Source: Kofleriaceae bacterium (lineage in GTDB: Bacteria; Myxococcota_A; Polyangia; Haliangiales; Haliangiaceae). From it: a DNA stretch of 60,851 nt. This document shows, piece by piece, positions 31,424 through 40,363 of the stretch. Under the pieces are notes generated by a model. The model had not been told where the DNA came from. It ran no database searches and worked only from the letters and a program-made list of their open reading frames with translations. Positions within the stretch are counted from its first letter, which is position 1. Every line of letters begins with the position of its first letter. A program made the translations under genes and the position numbers. The stretch spans positions 1 to 60,851 of the forward strand of contig JABFXX010000085.1 of NCBI GenBank assembly GCA_013368795.1. Reading direction: 5' to 3'.

Positions 31424-32589
31424 AGCGGCGCGCTGACCGTGTAGAACGTGCCGGGGCTACTCTGGTTGCGAAACCCGGTCTCGATCCAGCCGGCGCTGCG
31501 CGTGCTCGACGACAGACGAAGCTCGTCGAGCATTCCTTCGAATGCGCGATCGGTGGCGGCTCGGTTGCCCGCGCCGAGCGAGTGACTGCTGTCGTCGTCC
31601 ATCGTGCCGCTCGGGTTGTCGATGCGCGTCGTCGTGACCGCGCTGCCGTCGAGGTAGAGCGTCGCGTTGTTCCCCGACGTGTTCTTGTTGTAGACGACCG
31701 CGACGTGGTGCCACGCGTTCAGCGTCACCGACTGCGCCGGCGAGCTCCAGAACCCCCAGCTGTTGCCGCCGCCGCCGTGGAGGAAGCCCATCGATTGCTG
31801 CACCTCGACGTTGTCGACCCACAGCGACCAGCCGGTATCGTGACCCTTGTCGAAGATGCGGCCGTGCGACGACTCGCCCCAGGTCGTCGCGTAGAACCAC
31901 GCCTCGGCGGTGCCGCCGCCGGAGAACAGGTTGTCGATCGCGCTCGCCGACCCGAGGTCGATCACGTCGTCGGCGCCGTCGAACGACCGCGCCTTGCCGA
32001 TCCGCCCGGCGACGGTGCCCGAGGTCATCGCAGCCGCCGTGTTCTTGCCCGTCGAGTCCACGGCGCTGTCGAGGTGGAACACGCCCTGATAGTTGGCGCT
32101 CCACACCCCGGCGACGTTCTGCGGATCGGTCGTCAGTCCCGGATCGCCGTAGTGGATGTAGATCGTCGTCGACGCGGTCAGCGACGGCACCTTCACCCAG
32201 GCGATCAGCTCGCCGGACGCCGGCACGTAGCTCTCGACCTCGTGCGCGAGCTTCATCGCGCCGGCCTGATCCGAGGAGAAATAGATGTCGAACCCGTCGG
32301 CGCGGCTCACGTCGCCGCCGTTCGCTCTCGGCCGCAACCAGGTCGCCGACAGCGACACGAGCAGCGGGAAGTTCGCGTGCGGGCCGCCGATCACCTGCGC
32401 GCCGCTGAGCGCGATCGCGCGGACGCGTGTCGGATCCGGCGGCGGCGCATCGATCTCCACGACGCCACCGGCATCGGGATCCATGACGACCGAGCCGTCG
32501 TCGTCGCTTGTCTGAGCGTCAGAGGTGAGCGGAGCCGAACCGTGCGAGAAGCTGCAGCCCGCGAGCACTACTAGCGGAAGCCAGCGCAT
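31420..32589 (-). CDS. LamG-domain lipoprotein
   Basis: 389 residues. The signal ends in a lipobox (VVLAGCSFS, Cys about 12), followed by an Asp/Ser-rich linker of Myxococcota type. Residues about 60-165 look like DUF2341 (FPLLVSLSATWLR, FDIYFSSDQ, TIYIHYGDPG), and 170-389 form a concanavalin-like LamG domain (RSFDGADDVIDLGSAS, TAEAWFYATT, AWHHVAVVYN, GMLDELRLSSSTRS). This pair is common in surface proteins that bind carbohydrates, so a cell-surface binding role is likely. It ends with a TAG overlapping the stop of the chemotaxis operon. Confidence 0.9.
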   Translation of the reverse strand: MRWLPLVVLAGCSFSHGSAPLTSDAQTSDDDGSVVMDPDAGGVVEIDAPPPDPTRVRAIALSGAQVIGGPHANFPLLVSLSATWLRPRANGGDVSRADGFDIYFSSDQAGAMKLAHEVESYVPASGELIAWVKVPSLTASTTIYIHYGDPGLTTDPQNVAGVWSANYQGVFHLDSAVDSTGKNTAAAMTSGTVAGRIGKARSFDGADDVIDLGSASAIDNLFSGGGTAEAWFYATTWGESSHGRIFDKGHDTGWSLWVDNVEVQQSMGFLHGGGGNSWGFWSSPAQSVTLNAWHHVAVVYNKNTSGNNATLYLDGSAVTTTRIDNPSGTMDDDSSHSLGAGNRAATDRAFEGMLDELRLSSSTRSAGWIETGFRNQSSPGTFYTVSAPL

Positions 32590-32609
32590 TCACATACATC
32601 GTACACGAG

Positions 32610-33527
32610 TCAGCCTGCCGCGAGCATCGGGGCATAGCCACGGAGCGTCGGCTTGCGGCAGATACCGGCCAGTGGCAGCGTTTGCTCGACCTCATCCATC
32701 GTCGGGCGCATGTCGGGGTCCTTCGCGAGCATCCGCATGACGAGGTTCTCGAACGTAGGTGACATTTCCGAGCGATACGCCGTCGGGCGCTGCGGCAGCT
32801 GCTCGGTGTGGAGGATGAGCAGCTGCGGCAGGGTGCCGTGAAACGGCTGCTCGCCGGTCGCCAGCTCGTAGAGCATGCAGCCGAGCGCGTAGACATCGGA
32901 CTTTGCCGACGGTGCGCCGGCCCACTGCTCGGGCGGCATGTAGGCGGGCGTGCCCGAGACGGTGCCGTCCTCGTCGGGTAGGGCGTCGGTGCGGCGCGAC
33001 ACGCCGTAGTCGATGACCTTGACCTTCGGCGGCCAGCCGGTCGCATTCTCGTCGTAGAGCACGAACACGTTCTCGGGCTTGAGGTCACAGTGGGCATAGC
33101 CGGCGCGGTGCATCGCCGCGACCGCGCACGCGATCTGGGTGCCGATCGCGAGGATCGCGCGCATGTCGACGAGGCCGCGATCGAGCAGCGCGCCGAGGCT
33201 CTCGCCGTCGAGCAGCTCCATCACGATGTAGGGCACGCCGCTCGCGCTCGTATCGGAAACGCTGATCTCGAGGAGGCCCGGATGGCGGACCGCGCGCGAC
33301 ACCTGATGCTCGGCGAGGAACCTCGCGACGATATCGGTACGCTTCGCAAACATCGGATCGAGCAGCTTCAGCGCGACGCGCTTGCCGGTCGGGATGTGCT
33401 CCGCCAGATAGATCGAGGCGGTGCCGCCGCGCGCGAGCAGCGCGATCATCACGTAGCTGCCGAGGCGGCTGTCGTCGATCGGTGCTTGCGAGCTGAACGG
33501 CGTTGTGACGGTACGGCTGCGGTCCAT
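32610..33527 (-). CDS. serine/threonine protein kinase
   Basis: 305 residues from ATG 33527 (a GTG at 33575 is an alternative; neither has a good ribosome site). It is almost only a Hanks-type kinase domain: LLARGGTASIYLAE loop, catalytic Lys54 (VALK), HCDLKPEN catalytic loop with Asp148, IDYG metal-binding motif with Asp173 (in place of DFG), and the PPEQWAG/SDVYALGCMLYEL activation region. All catalytic residues are kept. There is no transmembrane or sensor domain, so it acts in the cytoplasm. The HRD Arg is replaced by Cys, which suggests activity without activation-loop phosphorylation. It is divergent from motA. Confidence 0.93.
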   Translation of the reverse strand: MDRSRTVTTPFSSQAPIDDSRLGSYVMIALLARGGTASIYLAEHIPTGKRVALKLLDPMFAKRTDIVARFLAEHQVSRAVRHPGLLEISVSDTSASGVPYIVMELLDGESLGALLDRGLVDMRAILAIGTQIACAVAAMHRAGYAHCDLKPENVFVLYDENATGWPPKVKVIDYGVSRRTDALPDEDGTVSGTPAYMPPEQWAGAPSAKSDVYALGCMLYELATGEQPFHGTLPQLLILHTEQLPQRPTAYRSEMSPTFENLVMRMLAKDPDMRPTMDEVEQTLPLAGICRKPTLRGYAPMLAAG

Positions 33528-33613
33528 GCCGGCGCGTTCTGCAGCCGCGATGCCATCACCGACCCGAGAGATCACGGAGAGTTGGCCGATGTCCTACCTG
33601 CACTGCCGGCGAG

Positions 33614-33635
33614 GTTGACGCTGCGTTGACGGTGC
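33614..33635 (+). repeat. tandem 11-bp repeat upstream of motA
   Basis: GTTGACGCTGC (33614-33624) is followed directly by GTTGACGGTGC (33625-33635), differing at one base. Each holds TTGACG, a -35-like hexamer, but no -10 lies at 16-18 nt. The repeat sits in the divergent region between the kinase and motA, where an activator could bind in tandem. Confidence 0.4.
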
Positions 33636-33671
33636 CTTCACTGGTTTCGAACGTGGCCGACCTCTAGGAAC

Positions 33672-34520
33672 GTGGCGATTCCAGGAATCTTGTTCGTGCT
33701 GGCCGCGGTCTGCGGCGGCTTCGCCGTCGCAGGCGGGCACTTCGGCGTGCTGATCCAGCCGTCGGAGTTCATCGTCATCCTCGGCGCGGCGATCGGTACG
33801 CTGATCACCTCGTCGCCCGGCAAGATGAAGAAGCGCGTCGCGCACGCGCTCAAGACGGCGATCAAGGAGAACATCCCGTCGCAGAAGGACTACCTCGATC
33901 TCCTGAAGCTCCAGTACGAGCTGTTCATGCTCGCCCGCCGCCAGGGTGTGCTGGCGCTCGAGACCCACGTCAACGAACCGGCGAAGTCCGATCTGTTCAA
34001 CAAGTACCCGTCGATCAAGAAGCACCACCACGCGCGCACGTTCCTGGCCGAGGCGCTGCAGCAGATCGTCAACGGCATCGCGCCCGACGAGCTCGAGCAG
34101 CTCCTCGACGCCGAGCTCGATACGCTGAAGGCCGAGGGTCACCTCGCGACCGGCCTCGTCAAGGTCATCGGCGACGCGCTGCCCGGCATCGGCATCGTCG
34201 CCGCGGTGCTCGGCATCATCGTCACGATGGGCCACATGGATGCGCCCCCCGCAGTGATCGGTCACCACGTCGCCGCCGCGCTCGTCGGTACGTTCCTCGG
34301 CATCCTCGTCTGCTACGGCATCCTCCAGCCGCTCGCGAACAACGCCGAGACGCAGGAGGTCCACCAGATCCGCTACCTCAACGTCATCAAGGCCGCCGTG
34401 ATCGCGAGCGCTCGCGGCGTCGCACCGCCGACCGCCGTCGAGTTCGGTCGCAAGATGATCTTCTCCGACGAGCGCCCGAGCTTCCAGGAGCTCGACAAGG
34501 CGCTCCAGTCGGTGGGCTAA
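33672..34520 (+). CDS. motA: flagellar stator protein MotA
   Basis: Inner-membrane stator subunit coupling proton (or sodium) flow to rotor torque. 282 residues, GTG start with AGGAA upstream. Membrane segments are seen at the N-terminus (GILFVLAAVCGGFAVAGG; EFIVILGAAIGTLI) and near 170-225 (GDALPGIGIVAAVLGIIVTM; LVGTFLGILVCYGIL), with the conserved prolines in LPGIG. The cytoplasmic loop between carries the torque-generating charged residues (for example HHHARTFLAEAL). motB begins 4 nt downstream. Confidence 0.96.
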   Translation: MAIPGILFVLAAVCGGFAVAGGHFGVLIQPSEFIVILGAAIGTLITSSPGKMKKRVAHALKTAIKENIPSQKDYLDLLKLQYELFMLARRQGVLALETHVNEPAKSDLFNKYPSIKKHHHARTFLAEALQQIVNGIAPDELEQLLDAELDTLKAEGHLATGLVKVIGDALPGIGIVAAVLGIIVTMGHMDAPPAVIGHHVAAALVGTFLGILVCYGILQPLANNAETQEVHQIRYLNVIKAAVIASARGVAPPTAVEFGRKMIFSDERPSFQELDKALQSVG

Positions 34521-34523
34521 GCC

Positions 34524-35420
34524 ATGGCGCGCCGCTACAAGAAGGTCGAAGGCGGTCACGGCCACCACGGTGGTGCATGGAAGGTCGCGTACGCGGACTT
34601 CGTCACCGCGATGATGGCGCTGTTCATGGTGATGTGGCTCCTCGCATCGACCGACCAGAAGTCGCGCGTGGAGATCTCGAACTACTTCCGCTCCGGCATC
34701 CTCCCCGAAGGCGAGCTCGCGATGAACACCGCGGCGCAGATCAAGCCGTCGGTGATCGAGGAGGCGGGGGTGCCGCCGCCATCCGCAGAGCAAGCATCGA
34801 TGGACTCGAACGCGGAGGCGGCCAAGCAGATCTCCGACAAGCTCGGCCGGCTCGCGGCGATCGACTCGGAGATGGCCGAGGTCATCAAGAACGTGAAGAT
34901 CAAGATCACGCCCGAGGGCGTGCTGATCGAGACCGTCGACGAGGACAAGGGCCTCCTGTTCGATCTGTCATCGTCGAAGCTCACGCCGGCGATGCAGCGG
35001 TTCCTCAAGGCGTTCGCACCGATCGTCGTGAAGGTCGGCCGCCCGGTGGAGATCAACGGCCACACCGACGCGCGCAAGTTCGCGCACGGCAGCAAGCTCA
35101 ACAACTGGGACCTGTCGTACCAGCGCGCCGCCGCCGCTCGCGAGATCCTCGAGGGCAACGGCGTGCCCGGCTCGCAGATCGTCGGCCTCTACGCGCGCGC
35201 CTCGACGCAGCTCTACGACCCGCAGAATCCACTCGCAAGTCAGAACCGCCGCCTGTCGTTCCTCCTGCGCGTCACCGAGGCCGCCGACAAGGCGGTGAGG
35301 GTCGACAACATCGACGCCACACTCGCCAACCCTGCGGCGGCGCTCCCCGCGCCGGCCGAGCCTGTCGCCAAACCTGCCGACACTCCGCCTGCCGACGACG
35401 GCGGCGAACACGCCAAGTGA
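34524..35420 (+). CDS. motB: flagellar stator protein MotB
   Basis: 298 residues. The single membrane helix holds the ion-binding Asp25 in WKVAYADFVTAMMALFMVMW. A plug/linker and an OmpA-type peptidoglycan-binding domain follow (VEINGHTDARKF, LSYQRAAAAREIL, NRRLSFLLR), and then a Pro/Ala-rich tail of about 45 residues. The N-terminal His/Gly-rich stretch (GGHGHHGGAW) is typical. Its Asp is preceded by Tyr-Ala; this does not decide proton versus sodium. Confidence 0.96.
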   Translation: MARRYKKVEGGHGHHGGAWKVAYADFVTAMMALFMVMWLLASTDQKSRVEISNYFRSGILPEGELAMNTAAQIKPSVIEEAGVPPPSAEQASMDSNAEAAKQISDKLGRLAAIDSEMAEVIKNVKIKITPEGVLIETVDEDKGLLFDLSSSKLTPAMQRFLKAFAPIVVKVGRPVEINGHTDARKFAHGSKLNNWDLSYQRAAAAREILEGNGVPGSQIVGLYARASTQLYDPQNPLASQNRRLSFLLRVTEAADKAVRVDNIDATLANPAAALPAPAEPVAKPADTPPADDGGEHAK

Positions 35421-35470
35421 GCGAAACCCGGCATCGCCGACCGGGCACGCCGCTTGCGCTAGCGCCGCAC

Positions 35471-35992
35471 ATGCGTAGCCTCGCGATCCTTCTCCTCCTG
35501 GTCCCAACCGTCGCTTCGGCCGAGCCGAGCCTCAAGCGTGAAGCCGACGAGGCGGAACCGACGTGGGAGCTCGAGCTGCAGCTCGGCTACGGCATCGCGC
35601 GCCGCGGCACCGCCCACATGGCGGAGACCGAGCCCGGCCCGCTGTCGTTCGCCGCACTCGGCGCCGTCGCGATCAACGAGGAGCCGCACGCGTTCGCCTA
35701 CGGCGGGCTTGTCGGCGAAGCGAAGGAACGCTCCGGCGTCGGCGTCACCGCCGGCGCGCGCCTCGAGATGCGCGAGCTTCCCGTTCGCCTCTCCGGCGGT
35801 GGCGTGTGGATGTTCGCGCCCGAGACGCTGTGGGGCGCGCAGGCCGCCGCCGGCTCGTGCTTCGGCCGCTCGCTCGCGATCTGCGGCGACGTCGCGCTGA
35901 CCGCATACTTCGCCGGCACGGGCCTGCCCGCCGACGAGACCGAGGTCCAGGTCCAGTTCGTCCTCGGTTTTGCGGTGCGCGGAGGCGACTGA
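35471..35992 (+). CDS. small exported protein, probably outer-membrane beta-barrel-like
   Basis: 173 residues with a clear signal peptide (MRSLAILLLLVPTVASAEP). The rest alternates hydrophobic and polar strands, with repeated Gly (LELQLGYGIARR, AYGGLVGEAKE, VGVTAGARLEM, VQFVLGFAVRGG), as in small outer-membrane barrels. It is not recognised as a known family. It lies 50 nt after motB and its TGA overlaps the following HDOD start. Confidence 0.7.
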   Translation: MRSLAILLLLVPTVASAEPSLKREADEAEPTWELELQLGYGIARRGTAHMAETEPGPLSFAALGAVAINEEPHAFAYGGLVGEAKERSGVGVTAGARLEMRELPVRLSGGGVWMFAPETLWGAQAAAGSCFGRSLAICGDVALTAYFAGTGLPADETEVQVQFVLGFAVRGGD

Positions 35993-36894
35993 TGCAGCCC
36001 GAGACTCCGAAGCCATCGAGCGGCGAGACCGACCGCATCAGCAAGGCGCTCGACAGTCTCCCTACCCTGCCGATCGTCGCGCTTCGCATCGGCGAGGTCG
36101 TCCACTCGAAGAACGTCTCGGTCAACCAGGTCGCCGAGATCCTGCGCTCCGATCCGGCGACGTCGGCGAAGCTCCTGCGCCTCGTCAACTCGCCGTACTT
36201 CGGCATTCCAGGCGGCGTTGCGGACGTCGCGCGCGCGATCCCGTTCGTCGGGTTCAACACGCTCTACCAGCTCGTCCTCAGCATCTCGGTCCTCGACACG
36301 CTCAAGGGCAAGGACGGCATCGTCGACGTGCGCTCGATGTGGATGCACTCGCTGATCGTCGCGACCGGGGCGCGCGAGCTCGCGACCGAGCTGCGCTTCT
36401 CCGACCCCGGTGTGTGCTTCACCGCGGGCCTCCTTCACGACATGGGCAAGATCGCGCTCGCGAAGGTCGATCCCGAGAGCCTCGCAGCCGCATTCGAGTC
36501 GATGAAGACCCAGGGCATCTCGCTGCACGAGGCAGAGAAGCGCCACGGCCTCGCGCCGCACGACCTCATCGGCAGCCGACTCGCGCGCCAGTGGAAGTTC
36601 CCCGCGACGCTCTCGACGCCAATCGAGCAGCATCACGGCATCCACCAGCAGGCCGTGCGAGACCGTCTCGCGCCAAACCTGAGAACGATCACCGAGATCG
36701 TGACCGCGGCCGACCAGCTGTCGTCGATCGCGGCGAAGTCGTTCGGCGACAACGGCATGGCCGAGGGCGACGAGACCGACGGCAACGCGCTGTTCGCACG
36801 CAACGGCCTGTCGGCGGCGACGCGCGACCAGATCGCGTCGCGTGCACGCAGAGAGCTCGAGCGATCGAAGGTGTTCCTGTCGCTGCTCGATTAA
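35992..36894 (+). CDS. HDOD-domain signalling protein
   Basis: 300 residues. Core motifs: LPTLPIVALRIGEVVHSK, DPATSAKLLRLVNSPYFGIPGG, and a kept HD pair in AGLLHDMGKIALAKVD, followed by IEQHHGIH. This is the third HDOD gene in the window and closest to the stator genes, so it may link motor function to other signalling; that is inference. The ATG overlaps the previous stop by 1 nt. Its TAA shares the palindrome TTAA with the stop of the convergent gene. Confidence 0.88.
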   Translation: MQPETPKPSSGETDRISKALDSLPTLPIVALRIGEVVHSKNVSVNQVAEILRSDPATSAKLLRLVNSPYFGIPGGVADVARAIPFVGFNTLYQLVLSISVLDTLKGKDGIVDVRSMWMHSLIVATGARELATELRFSDPGVCFTAGLLHDMGKIALAKVDPESLAAAFESMKTQGISLHEAEKRHGLAPHDLIGSRLARQWKFPATLSTPIEQHHGIHQQAVRDRLAPNLRTITEIVTAADQLSSIAAKSFGDNGMAEGDETDGNALFARNGLSAATRDQIASRARRELERSKVFLSLLD

Positions 36895-37928
36895 TAGTTC
36901 GCGTGGATCAACCGCACCTTGCACGCGCCCTCGGCATTGGTGCCGTCCCAGTAGTCGTAGCTATCGCCGTTGTGCCAGCCGTGCCAGAAGAACGCGCCCT
37001 TGATCGGCGCGTTGGCGGCGCGAAACGCGCGTAGCGCATCGTCGAGCCCGCGTAGCGCGTCGACGTCGGCGCTCGGCGACGGCATGCCGTCGATGTAGGT
37101 CTCGTAGCAGGTGTTCCCCTGGATGGAGAGATTGGCGCCGAACTCGGTGATCCACACGCGCGACGACAGACCGGCGAGCTTGCCCTGGATGAAGTTCGAG
37201 TAATTCGACTGCGTGCGGTTCGACGACAGCCAGTTCGGATAGAAGTGATACGCGAGGTCGCCTGTCCAGCCGACGTTCGCGACCGCGGCGACGTCGTCGG
37301 CATAGCCGACACCGTCGAGGATGACCCTGGCCGCGGGCAGATCGGCCGCGATGATGATCTGCTGCATATCGGCGAGGTACTGCGCGGCAGTCGCCGCCGA
37401 GTAGCCGAACGGCTCGCTGAAGAGCTCGTAGCGAACGTTGGGGTACGTGGCGAACGCGGCGTGGACCTTCGCCCATGCGCTGCCGAAGCTGGCGATGTCG
37501 GGCAGACCGTCGGCATGAGGTTGGCCCGTCGGATCCGTCGTCGTGTCGAACATGGCGATGATCGCGGCTTGCCCCGCGAACTGGTCGACGTACGAGCGGA
37601 GCTTCGCGAGCGTCACCGGATCGTTGGCGGACTCGACGTTGATCGGCAGGCGCATCGCGGTGAACGTCGCGTTGGCTGCTGCGATCTGCGCGTCGGTGTA
37701 GCCGTAATTGTAGACGCCCGGCAGGAACGCGCCGGCATTCGTCGTGCCCTGGGTCGGCGGGAAGTTGATCCCGGCGATCCGCGCCGGCGGCGGCTGGGGC
37801 GCGTCGGCCGGACTGTCTGGGGTGGACGCCGGTGCGTCGCCCGAGGAAGCATCGGGCGTCATCGAAGACGCGTGGTTACATGCAGCCAGTGCGAGCAGGC
37901 AGGCGATACGCACGAGGCGATTATGCAC
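36891..37928 (-). CDS. GH5-like glycoside hydrolase lipoprotein
   Basis: 345 residues. Lipoprotein signal (LLALAACNH), then an Asp/Ala/Pro/Ser linker, then a TIM-barrel glycosidase starting at RIAGINFPP. The acid/base position is YELFSEPFG, where most family 5 enzymes have Asn-Glu-Pro (Ser here instead of Asn). The nucleophile position is WITEFGANLS, as expected. FFWHGWHNGDSYDYW near the end fits the substrate-site Trp. It probably hydrolyses a beta-glucan or related polymer at the cell surface. Activity is uncertain because of the changed Asn. The neighbouring minus-strand lipoprotein lies 8 nt away. Confidence 0.82.
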   Translation of the reverse strand: MHNRLVRIACLLALAACNHASSMTPDASSGDAPASTPDSPADAPQPPPARIAGINFPPTQGTTNAGAFLPGVYNYGYTDAQIAAANATFTAMRLPINVESANDPVTLAKLRSYVDQFAGQAAIIAMFDTTTDPTGQPHADGLPDIASFGSAWAKVHAAFATYPNVRYELFSEPFGYSAATAAQYLADMQQIIIAADLPAARVILDGVGYADDVAAVANVGWTGDLAYHFYPNWLSSNRTQSNYSNFIQGKLAGLSSRVWITEFGANLSIQGNTCYETYIDGMPSPSADVDALRGLDDALRAFRAANAPIKGAFFWHGWHNGDSYDYWDGTNAEGACKVRLIHANY

Positions 37929-37936
37929 CCGCCGGA

Positions 37937-38917
37937 TCAGCGCGGCGCCGTCTGGTAGCCGTTGCGCGTGAAGTTGTAGAGGATCTCGTCGGCGGTCACG
38001 GCGAACGGTTCGAACGGAGGCATGTTCTGGAGTACGGTCGAGAACGTCGAGTCACCGGCACGGGCGTGATAGAGCCCGGAGGACAGAGTCGTCCAGAACA
38101 GCTCGCCACCGTCGACGGTCAGGACGTACGGCCGCTTCTCCTTCGGAATGTCGGTAACGACAGGGCGATACACGTCGTCGGTACCGAGGACGCCGATGCT
38201 CCAGGTGGTGTCGTCGACAGCCTTCGCCGCGTAGATGCCGTCGGGCGTCGCGATCGGAAAGGAGACGTCGATCGATGACAGCACCTCGACCGGTCCTCCA
38301 GCGATCGGCACGCGAACCCTGTCCGTCCAGTAATAGCCATTGAACGAAAAGCTCGGGACGAAGCCGCCCATCGAAAGGATGGTCGCGTCGCTGCCATCGC
38401 CACTGCGTGACGCGCGAACCACCGCGGCCGTGTTTTCCACCCGCCAGTATACGTAGGTCGAATCGACGAACAGGAGCGTGATATGGCCGCCAGGTGCCGA
38501 CATCGGCTCCGGCGCCGTGCTGATGCCAGGGCGAAAGCGAGCTACGTACTGCTGTTGGATATTTGTCTCCAACCCAGTAAGGACCAGGAACACCTCATCC
38601 TCGTCGCCGGCGAGCGCTTCGGCTCCCTTGGAGTCCTGAAACAGCGTCGTGACCACACCGGTCGAGAAGTCGCGCATCGATAGCGTCGGGCCGGCTGGAC
38701 CGAAACACCGGAGCGGGAGGGTGCAGGGCTCCCCTTGCTGCGTCCAGACCACGCGGTGCGCACCCGCGATGGCGCCGCTGGGGTAGCGCGTCTCGAACCA
38801 GGCCGCATCCGGCTCGGGCGAAGCGTCGACCTGTGTCGCGGCATCGATGCCGATGGACGAATCACGAGAACCCGGCCCACATGCTGCAATGACGACCAAC
38901 ACCGAGGCGGCGCGCAT
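37937..38917 (-). CDS. lipoprotein of unknown function
   Basis: 326 residues. The signal ends in VVIAACGPG (lipobox Cys about 13), with an Asp/Ala linker, then beta-rich repeats resembling a propeller: WTQQGEPCTLPL, DEVFLVLTGLET, STYVYWRVEN, DGIYAAKAVDD, GELFWTTLSSGLYHA. The Trp/Tyr pattern is common in myxobacterial surface lipoproteins with a beta-propeller. No catalytic motif was found. It sits 12 nt downstream of the receiver-kinase gene on the same strand. Confidence 0.7.
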   Translation of the reverse strand: MRAASVLVVIAACGPGSRDSSIGIDAATQVDASPEPDAAWFETRYPSGAIAGAHRVVWTQQGEPCTLPLRCFGPAGPTLSMRDFSTGVVTTLFQDSKGAEALAGDEDEVFLVLTGLETNIQQQYVARFRPGISTAPEPMSAPGGHITLLFVDSTYVYWRVENTAAVVRASRSGDGSDATILSMGGFVPSFSFNGYYWTDRVRVPIAGGPVEVLSSIDVSFPIATPDGIYAAKAVDDTTWSIGVLGTDDVYRPVVTDIPKEKRPYVLTVDGGELFWTTLSSGLYHARAGDSTFSTVLQNMPPFEPFAVTADEILYNFTRNGYQTAPR

Positions 38918-38929
38918 GCTGCGACTCTA

Positions 38930-40363
38930 CTACTCGCGCGGTGCCGTCGGTAGCGCAACCGTGAAGCAGGCCCCGCGCTCGGGAGCCTTGCGGTAGTTGA
39001 TGCGGCCCGACAGCATCTGCATGACATACGCGGAGATGGCGAGGCCGAGGCCCGTGCCGCCGTTGGTCGTGCTCGCGAACGGCTCGAACATCGTGTCGGC
39101 GATCTCCGGTGCGACGCCGGGGCCGTCGTCGATCACCGTGAACTGGATCTCGTCCTCGACGAGCTTCACGGCGAGGTCGACGGCTCCGCCCTGCGGCGAC
39201 GCGTTCGCAGCGTTGCGCAGGACATTGGCGAGGACCTGGAGGAACAGCGCCTCGGTGACGGCGAGGCTGGTCTGCGGCAGCTCTCCGATCCGCAGCGTCG
39301 CGCGCTCGCGGACGTACGGGCCGGCGAGCTTGATCGCGCGCTCGACGAGTGTCGTGACCGCGATCGGCTTCAGCTGGACCTCGCCGTTGCGGATGAACTT
39401 GCGCATCTGGACGAACAGCTGCACCGCCTCACCGCCGGCGGCGACCGCCTCGGCGACCGCGCCCTGGAGGTCCTCGCTCGCGCTCTCGGCGAACGTCGAC
39501 ACGTTGTCGAGCGCGACCGTGAGCGCCTGCATCGTCGACGCGAGGTCGTGGAGTAGCGAGCCGGTGAGCGCACCGAGCGTCGCCTGACGCATGAGCTGGT
39601 TCAGGCGTGCACCGCCGGAGGCTGCCGGCGTCGGCAGCGTGACGACGCGCGCCTCGAGGACGCCGAACGTGCGCTGCGCGCGATGCGCCATGTACTGGAT
39701 GATCTCGCGCGCCGCCTCGGTCACGCCGCGGGCGCGCAGGCGAAGCGAGCCATCCTCGTCGAGCGGGAGATCGATGAACCAACCGCCGCCCTCGCGCGGC
39801 ACGGCCCCGCCGAAGAACGGATGGTCGGCGCCGTTGGTGCGGACGGCGACCGCACACGCGATGACGCCCTCGACAGTGAGTGCGCGGCGCACGAGGGCTT
39901 CGGCGAGCTCGAGCGGAGAGTGCGTGGCGGCGAGCTCGTCGTCGAAGCTCGCGAGGCTGAGCGCATCCTCGACCGAAGCGAACAGGCGACGCGCGAGGTC
40001 GCGCTGCTCGAGGCCGCGGCGGACGACGACATCGATCTCGTCGTGCCACGGCTTGCCGACCTTGTAGGGCGCGTTCGGCGTGAGCAGCGCACGCTGGGCG
40101 CGCTCGTCGACGTAGCCGGTGAGCAGGACACGGACCGCGTCGCGCTGGTGCTTGCGCGCGAACTCGAGGACCTCGATGCCGTCGTGGTCGGGCATCTTGA
40201 GGTCGCTGATGACGACGTCGTACTGGTTCGATGCGAGGACGTCGAACGCCTCGCTGCCGCACGCGACGGCCTCGACGCGGTAGTTCTGTGACAGCTCGTC
40301 GACAAGAGCTTCACGGACGTGAGCGTCGTCGTCAACGACGAGGATGCGAGCGGTCGATTTCAT
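38930..40363 (-). CDS. receiver-histidine kinase hybrid
   Basis: 477 residues from ATG 40363. Receiver 1-120 with Asp54 (VVISDLKMPDHDG) and Lys104. The region about 140-235 has a possible GAF-like sensor (LAEALVRRALTVEGVIACAV). The histidine-kinase core has H-box His272 (LLHDLASTM), N-box NVLRN near 380, G1 IDDGPGVAP near 410, and G2 GGTGLGLAIS. No membrane segment. The input receiver at the N-terminus suggests that it is itself phosphorylated, perhaps by its overlapping neighbour, which has a phospho-His domain but no ATPase. It ends 12 nt before the lipoprotein gene. Confidence 0.9.
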   Translation of the reverse strand: MKSTARILVVDDDAHVREALVDELSQNYRVEAVACGSEAFDVLASNQYDVVISDLKMPDHDGIEVLEFARKHQRDAVRVLLTGYVDERAQRALLTPNAPYKVGKPWHDEIDVVVRRGLEQRDLARRLFASVEDALSLASFDDELAATHSPLELAEALVRRALTVEGVIACAVAVRTNGADHPFFGGAVPREGGGWFIDLPLDEDGSLRLRARGVTEAAREIIQYMAHRAQRTFGVLEARVVTLPTPAASGGARLNQLMRQATLGALTGSLLHDLASTMQALTVALDNVSTFAESASEDLQGAVAEAVAAGGEAVQLFVQMRKFIRNGEVQLKPIAVTTLVERAIKLAGPYVRERATLRIGELPQTSLAVTEALFLQVLANVLRNAANASPQGGAVDLAVKLVEDEIQFTVIDDGPGVAPEIADTMFEPFASTTNGGTGLGLAISAYVMQMLSGRINYRKAPERGACFTVALPTAPRE

